64,000 nt of DNA, from contig SJOL01002255.1 in the NCBI GenBank assembly GCA_004794785.1, positions 24,088 to 88,087 of the forward strand. The letters run 5' to 3'. How positions within the stretch are numbered: position 1 is the first letter of the stretch; the number at the start of each line of letters is the position of its first letter. Below, piece by piece: positions 60,201-64,000 of this stretch. This DNA comes from Opisthorchis felineus. Lineage: Eukaryota > Platyhelminthes > Trematoda > Opisthorchiida > Opisthorchiidae. The notes beneath the pieces are model-generated. The model searched no databases, was not told where the DNA came from, and worked only from the letters and a program-made list of their open reading frames with translations. Both the position numbers and the translations under genes were made by a program.

Positions 60201-60509
60201 ACTGAGACATCACTGATATACTCCGCACTACGCAGCCACGTCCAATGGAGTCCCCTTTTACCTCGATGTCTAGCAGGTAAGCGCTCAAAGAAAAATGGGA
60301 CTAAGATGCAGTAATGTAACTTGTCGACACGCGATTGAGCAGATGAGCAAAGGTCCGAAAAAGAATTAGCATGGGATGCAGAACTGGCAGAAGAAATAGG
60401 GGTTTGTATGTGAGTGTGTGATCCTTCGGATGAGTCTTACCACGGGAGCTGGAATGTGCGCTTTACAACATGACGAAAGGAAGGAAGGTCGACCTAAAAT
60501 GACCAGTTG
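57236..60509. other. No recognisable gene; 16-base G run
   Basis: Only short frames. A pure run of 16 G at 58289-58304 on the + strand is the longest homopolymer in the window. Confidence 0.4.
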
Positions 60510-60665
60510 GATGTAACAAATCAAATAGACAGAATGATCTACGGTGGGATTCTGCAGGCCTGAATAATTTTACTTGGGTATTTCGTGAATTCGAGGATAT
60601 CTGTCTTACAATCTCAGGCGTCTTGGTAAGCCGCCGAACGGACGGGATGGGAGGCGCGAGGCTTC
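60510..60665 (+). repeat. Diverged local repeat, copy 1
   Basis: Shares GGATGTAAC, a GGGATT block, GGCCTGAAT, TTGTGAATTCG-like and TCTCAGGCGTCTTGGTAAGC with 61233-61375, in the same order and orientation about 720 bases apart. The function and family are not recognised. Confidence 0.5.
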
Positions 60666-61232
60666 TCTTGAAGCATTCACTTCAGGGTGCACTGCACATT
60701 AGGGAATTGCTAACGAAGCCTCTGTGGGGACAGGATACCTTCGGGGGTAGTTCTTCTGAGATATTACCCTTAAAATAGTCTTTGGAGAACCTCGTGGTGT
60801 CCAGAAATTTAATAGTGACAGATAAACGTGGTGAAGAACCATTAAATGCCTTTCATTCACCTCACCGCCACTTTGCAATAAGTGTTTTTCGCAAGATGAT
60901 TAGTCATTACCAGCTTTCGTTCAGTTAAAACGCTATCGTTGAACATAAAGAACCCAAACGGAGAGGAACAGGAAAATTACTCTAACCTTCAAAGGGCTCT
61001 GTGTAAATTAATAGTGCTGCATAATTGTGCACGGATAACGATCGAAACAACACGTCCAAAGCGCAGTAAATCCAGCATCCCCTGAGAGTGACGGGATGAT
61101 CGTACACCACGACAGACATAACGAGTCAGCCTATTGCATAAACCTCAGCGGAGGGATTGTAGATCTCATCCTTTGTAACTGGTTGATAGCACCAGCCTTC
61201 GGTTACTGGACAGATCAGCCATAATCTACCTA

Positions 61233-61375
61233 ATGGATGTAACCAGTCAGACAGCCAAGGGATTTAAATGGGATTAAGGCGGCCTGAATCACCGCGCTTT
61301 GGCATCTTGTGAATTCGCGTACAACAGCTATTTTACATTCTCAGGGGTCTTGGTAAGCCGTCGACCAGGTGGGAT
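61233..61375 (+). repeat. Diverged local repeat, copy 2
   Basis: Second member of the pair: GGATGTAAC, GGGATTAAGGCGGCCTGAAT, CTTGTGAATTCG, TCTCAGGGGTCTTGGTAAGC. It could be an old tandem duplication or two insertions of an unknown dispersed repeat. Confidence 0.5.
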
Positions 61376-62905
61376 GATAAGCAGTTCGGTTTATCGTAAA
61401 TCTTCTTGGAAGGGACAATACCGGAAATTCCACAGCTTTTGTCCTTGTTCGCAGTTTGCTCCACAATGCCAAACAAATGGATTCGCCCGACACGTTTGAT
61501 CGCAAACTGCAGGTCAACCTCACGATATGGAAAGCTTCGCGTTTTAACACAGAACTCGCTGTCGGGCGGAAGTGACCTCAACTGCAGAGTGGCGTGTGCT
61601 TGCTCATCTGCCATTCTATGAACACAACACCCGAAATAACGTACAATGCTGCACAGCTACGTTTCTTACGGAAAACCAGGAATATACCATTGGCGCCAAT
61701 CAAAGAAACTACAGTTACTCTCGACGTCAACCTGCATTTAATCTTTCACGTGCAATTGCGACGACCCTTAGAAAAGGAGAACTGAAAGGACCCTGAAACT
61801 TGGATAGAGGAATATGTCCGAAAATACAAGCTGAATCTTTCGATCAACACAGTGACATTCCACTTTTGACCGAACTCTCGCTTCTTCTAGGCCCAAACAC
61901 CCAATCTGTTGTAGCCGCCAGGTTCGCAACTTCTTAGCGTTTAATATCGTCACCACAAATGGGCTGTTTGCCTTTCGAGGCTTTGAGGATTAAACGATTG
62001 AGACCAAACAAGCAATGTATGGTCACTTCTGCAAAATCGCTAACCATTCGCTGACACCCTGATGACTAATCAGTATTCTGAGCATTGCGCAGTCGTCCAG
62101 TCAGATTTCACGACCTGGCTAAGTACAATACCATGGGTTGTGTAAAACAAAGTTCACGCAGGCTGTCTGCTGTTCTTCTCGATACTTGTCAATCGAACTT
62201 AAAGTACCGTCCATCTTACACCACTGCGTAGTACGCGGCGAGCGTGCCAACAACACGGCCACGGACACATGCCAATACGCTTCTCTTTCGACCCAAACTT
62301 CTTTCATTAGCACGCTCAGATGTGTAGTTTTTGACATGAAGTTAGCATTTTCTCAGCCGCAGTAAAACAGATCCCTAGTTGGAAATCTGATGAGGTATAA
62401 GTTGACGATGTAAGTAAGCGATCGAATCGATAGAGTGGAGTTCATAGTTCACGGCAACATCGCAAAACACCAAATGTGGAAACTCATGGCGGTTTTAAAG
62501 AAACAATTCAAAAATGCAAAACTTATGTGACGAGATTAAGCATCGGTCATTCACTTGCCATATTCCGTGCAGGGCGGCTTAAATGAATTCGGGGCAAAAA
62601 ACGAACTAAAACCGGCGTACCTTGTAGAAAATAATAATTGTGAAACAATTTTTGTCTCTTCGAGCAATAGCGTTGAATCTTCGAACAAACCTGAAGGGCG
62701 ATGCGAACGTTCTGCTCGGTTTTATCAACCTACAAGATACCGACGTTCACATTTCATGTCAAGTGCATTTGCCACCAAGCATGTCGGATCACGATGTTCA
62801 TAACACGGAACTGTCTCAGAACTAAGCATGGATTCTGAGAAGGTTTGCACATCATTCCCATAAGTTTTGCTTACACGGTTCGGTGTCAGACGCTGTCCAT
62901 TTGTT

Positions 62906-63998
62906 TTAACATAGTCTGTGATTAAACCTCTGACAAAGCACGGGCGTACATGTGTGCATGTGTTTTGAGCTCTGCAGTGATTTGTTCCTGCTCTTAGGTG
63001 TCATTTTAGCATGAGCGTTGTGAATAGGACGTGCAAGACTAGGCCATCGAGATCGTATTCGTCTAGACGAGTAGGATGAGGCGGAAATCGCGCGAGAACA
63101 GCTTGCAGACGAATCAACTTTAACACATGCAACTTCATGCTGTGTATATCGACCTCTGTCTGCAACGGAACTAAATGAGCTATCTGAGGTGGAATGTGTG
63201 GTCTTAAAGCGACAATGGCCGCATTCTAGGGAATGAATGCTCCTGACAACGGGACGCTGAACACTCAGTGCCTTGTCGCTTATTGTTGGTTTTATGTCAC
63301 AACCTTTCTCAGGCTGGTTTTCATTTCCTTTTTGTCGACAACGAGCGTTGGGAACTGCAAATTCGACAGTTTCTGTTTGAACTGTCTCCAAGTTAGCGAA
63401 TTTCATGGGATCACCATTTTGAGAAGGATAAGATTTATTCCACATGCCAGGCACAGGCGAAGAATCGGTGTTACAGGATGCTCGCTGCTCCGAGCCGCTT
63501 TTACTGGACGCAGCACTGAGTTTGCGGAAATGCTGAAGGTAGTCAATTGTACCTACCGGACTAGGCAGTAGAGGTAGATTTGCAGAGTGACGACCGAAAC
63601 CAGCTTTTGCGTTGACAGATAAGTGACTGGGATTTTTAACTGCATGTGTTAAACGGTCAACTGAGGCTGGACTACTCTGATCAGTTGGTTCATTCCTAGA
63701 ATGCATCATTCGAACAGCTTCCCGCTCTATGTGGCTCACGTACTCAGGAAGATCAGTCTGACTGGTCGCGCTGGCTTGATCGGCAATCTGTTTGAGGTCA
63801 GTACTTTGTTCAGCTTGTACCTTTTTTATTGATTTACCAATCACACCAACTGTGGAATCTGATGACTGGTTGGCGGAAATGGCCTGTTCATCTGGAATAG
63901 CTTGTTGACAGCCAACAGGTGGTTCTATGACTACTGGACTTGTAATCATAGGTAAGTCCGAGGTATGTTTATTTGTACATTGGCCCAGGGGTAACTCA
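62906..63998 (-). CDS. Probable coding exon of unknown protein, partial (runs off the window)
   Basis: On the - strand one frame is open from the window end to a TAA at 62906-62908, about 363 codons. The first ATG inside it is at 63949-63947, but the frame stays open upstream of it to the edge (NELPLGQCTNKHTSDLP), so that ATG need not be the start. The protein is hydrophilic and rich in Ser, Thr, Gln and Asn, with no signal peptide or membrane segment. It has a basic Ser/Arg-rich part (about residues 265-330 from the ATG: SYSSRRIRSRWPSL, KMTPKSRNK) and a short Cys/His cluster (CGHCRFKTTH). I do not recognise a family. An open frame of this length is rare elsewhere in the window, which supports a real exon. 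The true 3' border could be a splice site before the stop. Confidence 0.55.
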   Translation of the reverse strand, partial: ELPLGQCTNKHTSDLPMITSPVVIEPPVGCQQAIPDEQAISANQSSDSTVGVIGKSIKKVQAEQSTDLKQIADQASATSQTDLPEYVSHIEREAVRMMHSRNEPTDQSSPASVDRLTHAVKNPSHLSVNAKAGFGRHSANLPLLPSPVGTIDYLQHFRKLSAASSKSGSEQRASCNTDSSPVPGMWNKSYPSQNGDPMKFANLETVQTETVEFAVPNARCRQKGNENQPEKGCDIKPTISDKALSVQRPVVRSIHSLECGHCRFKTTHSTSDSSFSSVADRGRYTQHEVACVKVDSSASCSRAISASSYSSRRIRSRWPSLARPIHNAHAKMTPKSRNKSLQSSKHMHTCTPVLCQRFNHRLC

Positions 63999-64000
63999 TT

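Noticed and set aside
1..64000. CRISPR arrays, phage, integron or bacterial operons
   Set aside because: No regularly spaced repeats, no ribosome-binding sites and no bacterial genes. Introns, SINEs and non-LTR elements show eukaryotic DNA.

Overview
The window is eukaryotic DNA: long introns with GT/AG boundaries, a polyadenylation signal, very sparse coding sequence and dense non-LTR retrotransposon and tRNA-derived SINE debris on both strands. There is no sign of operons, ribosome-binding sites or phage or bacterial genes. The repeats (an RTE-like element ending in LRWLGHVLRM and RLPGWGPRD, and a tRNA-headed SINE whose translation contains [20 protein letters not shown]) are of a kind I associate from memory with trematodes, most of all opisthorchiid liver flukes. 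That placement is an inference.

Only one gene can be assembled with confidence. It lies on the + strand at about 13.66-24.73 kb: three exons joined by phase-0 introns of 5.9 and 2.0 kb. It encodes a roughly 1020-residue protein with a chromodomain, a long disordered region, ankyrin repeats and a distinct C-terminal region, which is the layout of M-phase phosphoprotein 8 (MPP8), the H3K9me3 reader of the HUSH silencing complex. A second probable coding exon lies on the - strand at 62.9-64.0 kb and runs off the window. I do not recognise its product.

Layout: 0-0.49 kb, 3' end of an RTE-like element (+). 1.55 kb, old SINE. 2.15-3.7 kb, degenerate RTE-like element (-) lacking its catalytic box. 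4.7 kb, SINE. 5.0-5.6 kb, CR1-like 3' end (-). 7.6-10.3 kb, nearly full-length but broken RTE-like element (+). 10.9-11.3 kb, a SINE inserted in a SINE. 13.7-24.7 kb, the chromodomain/ankyrin gene, with three SINEs in its introns. 25.9-26.2 kb, two head-to-head tRNA-headed repeats carrying hammerhead ribozymes. 28.1-30.0 kb, a third type of non-LTR element. 31.1-45.7 kb, further SINEs plus eight pieces of a second hammerhead-bearing repeat and another copy of the first. 36.4 kb, reverse-transcriptase fragment. 45.7-62.9 kb is mostly featureless to me apart from an RTE-like 3' end at 56.6-57.2 kb and a diverged local duplication at 60.5/61.2 kb.

The most interesting content is ribozyme sequence. 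Two unrelated dispersed repeat families carry hammerhead cores. The copy at 26.15 kb folds by eye into a complete type I hammerhead directly downstream of a tRNA-like promoter, the architecture known from the schistosome Sm-alpha repeats. All folds and alignments were done by eye; no search or folding program was run.
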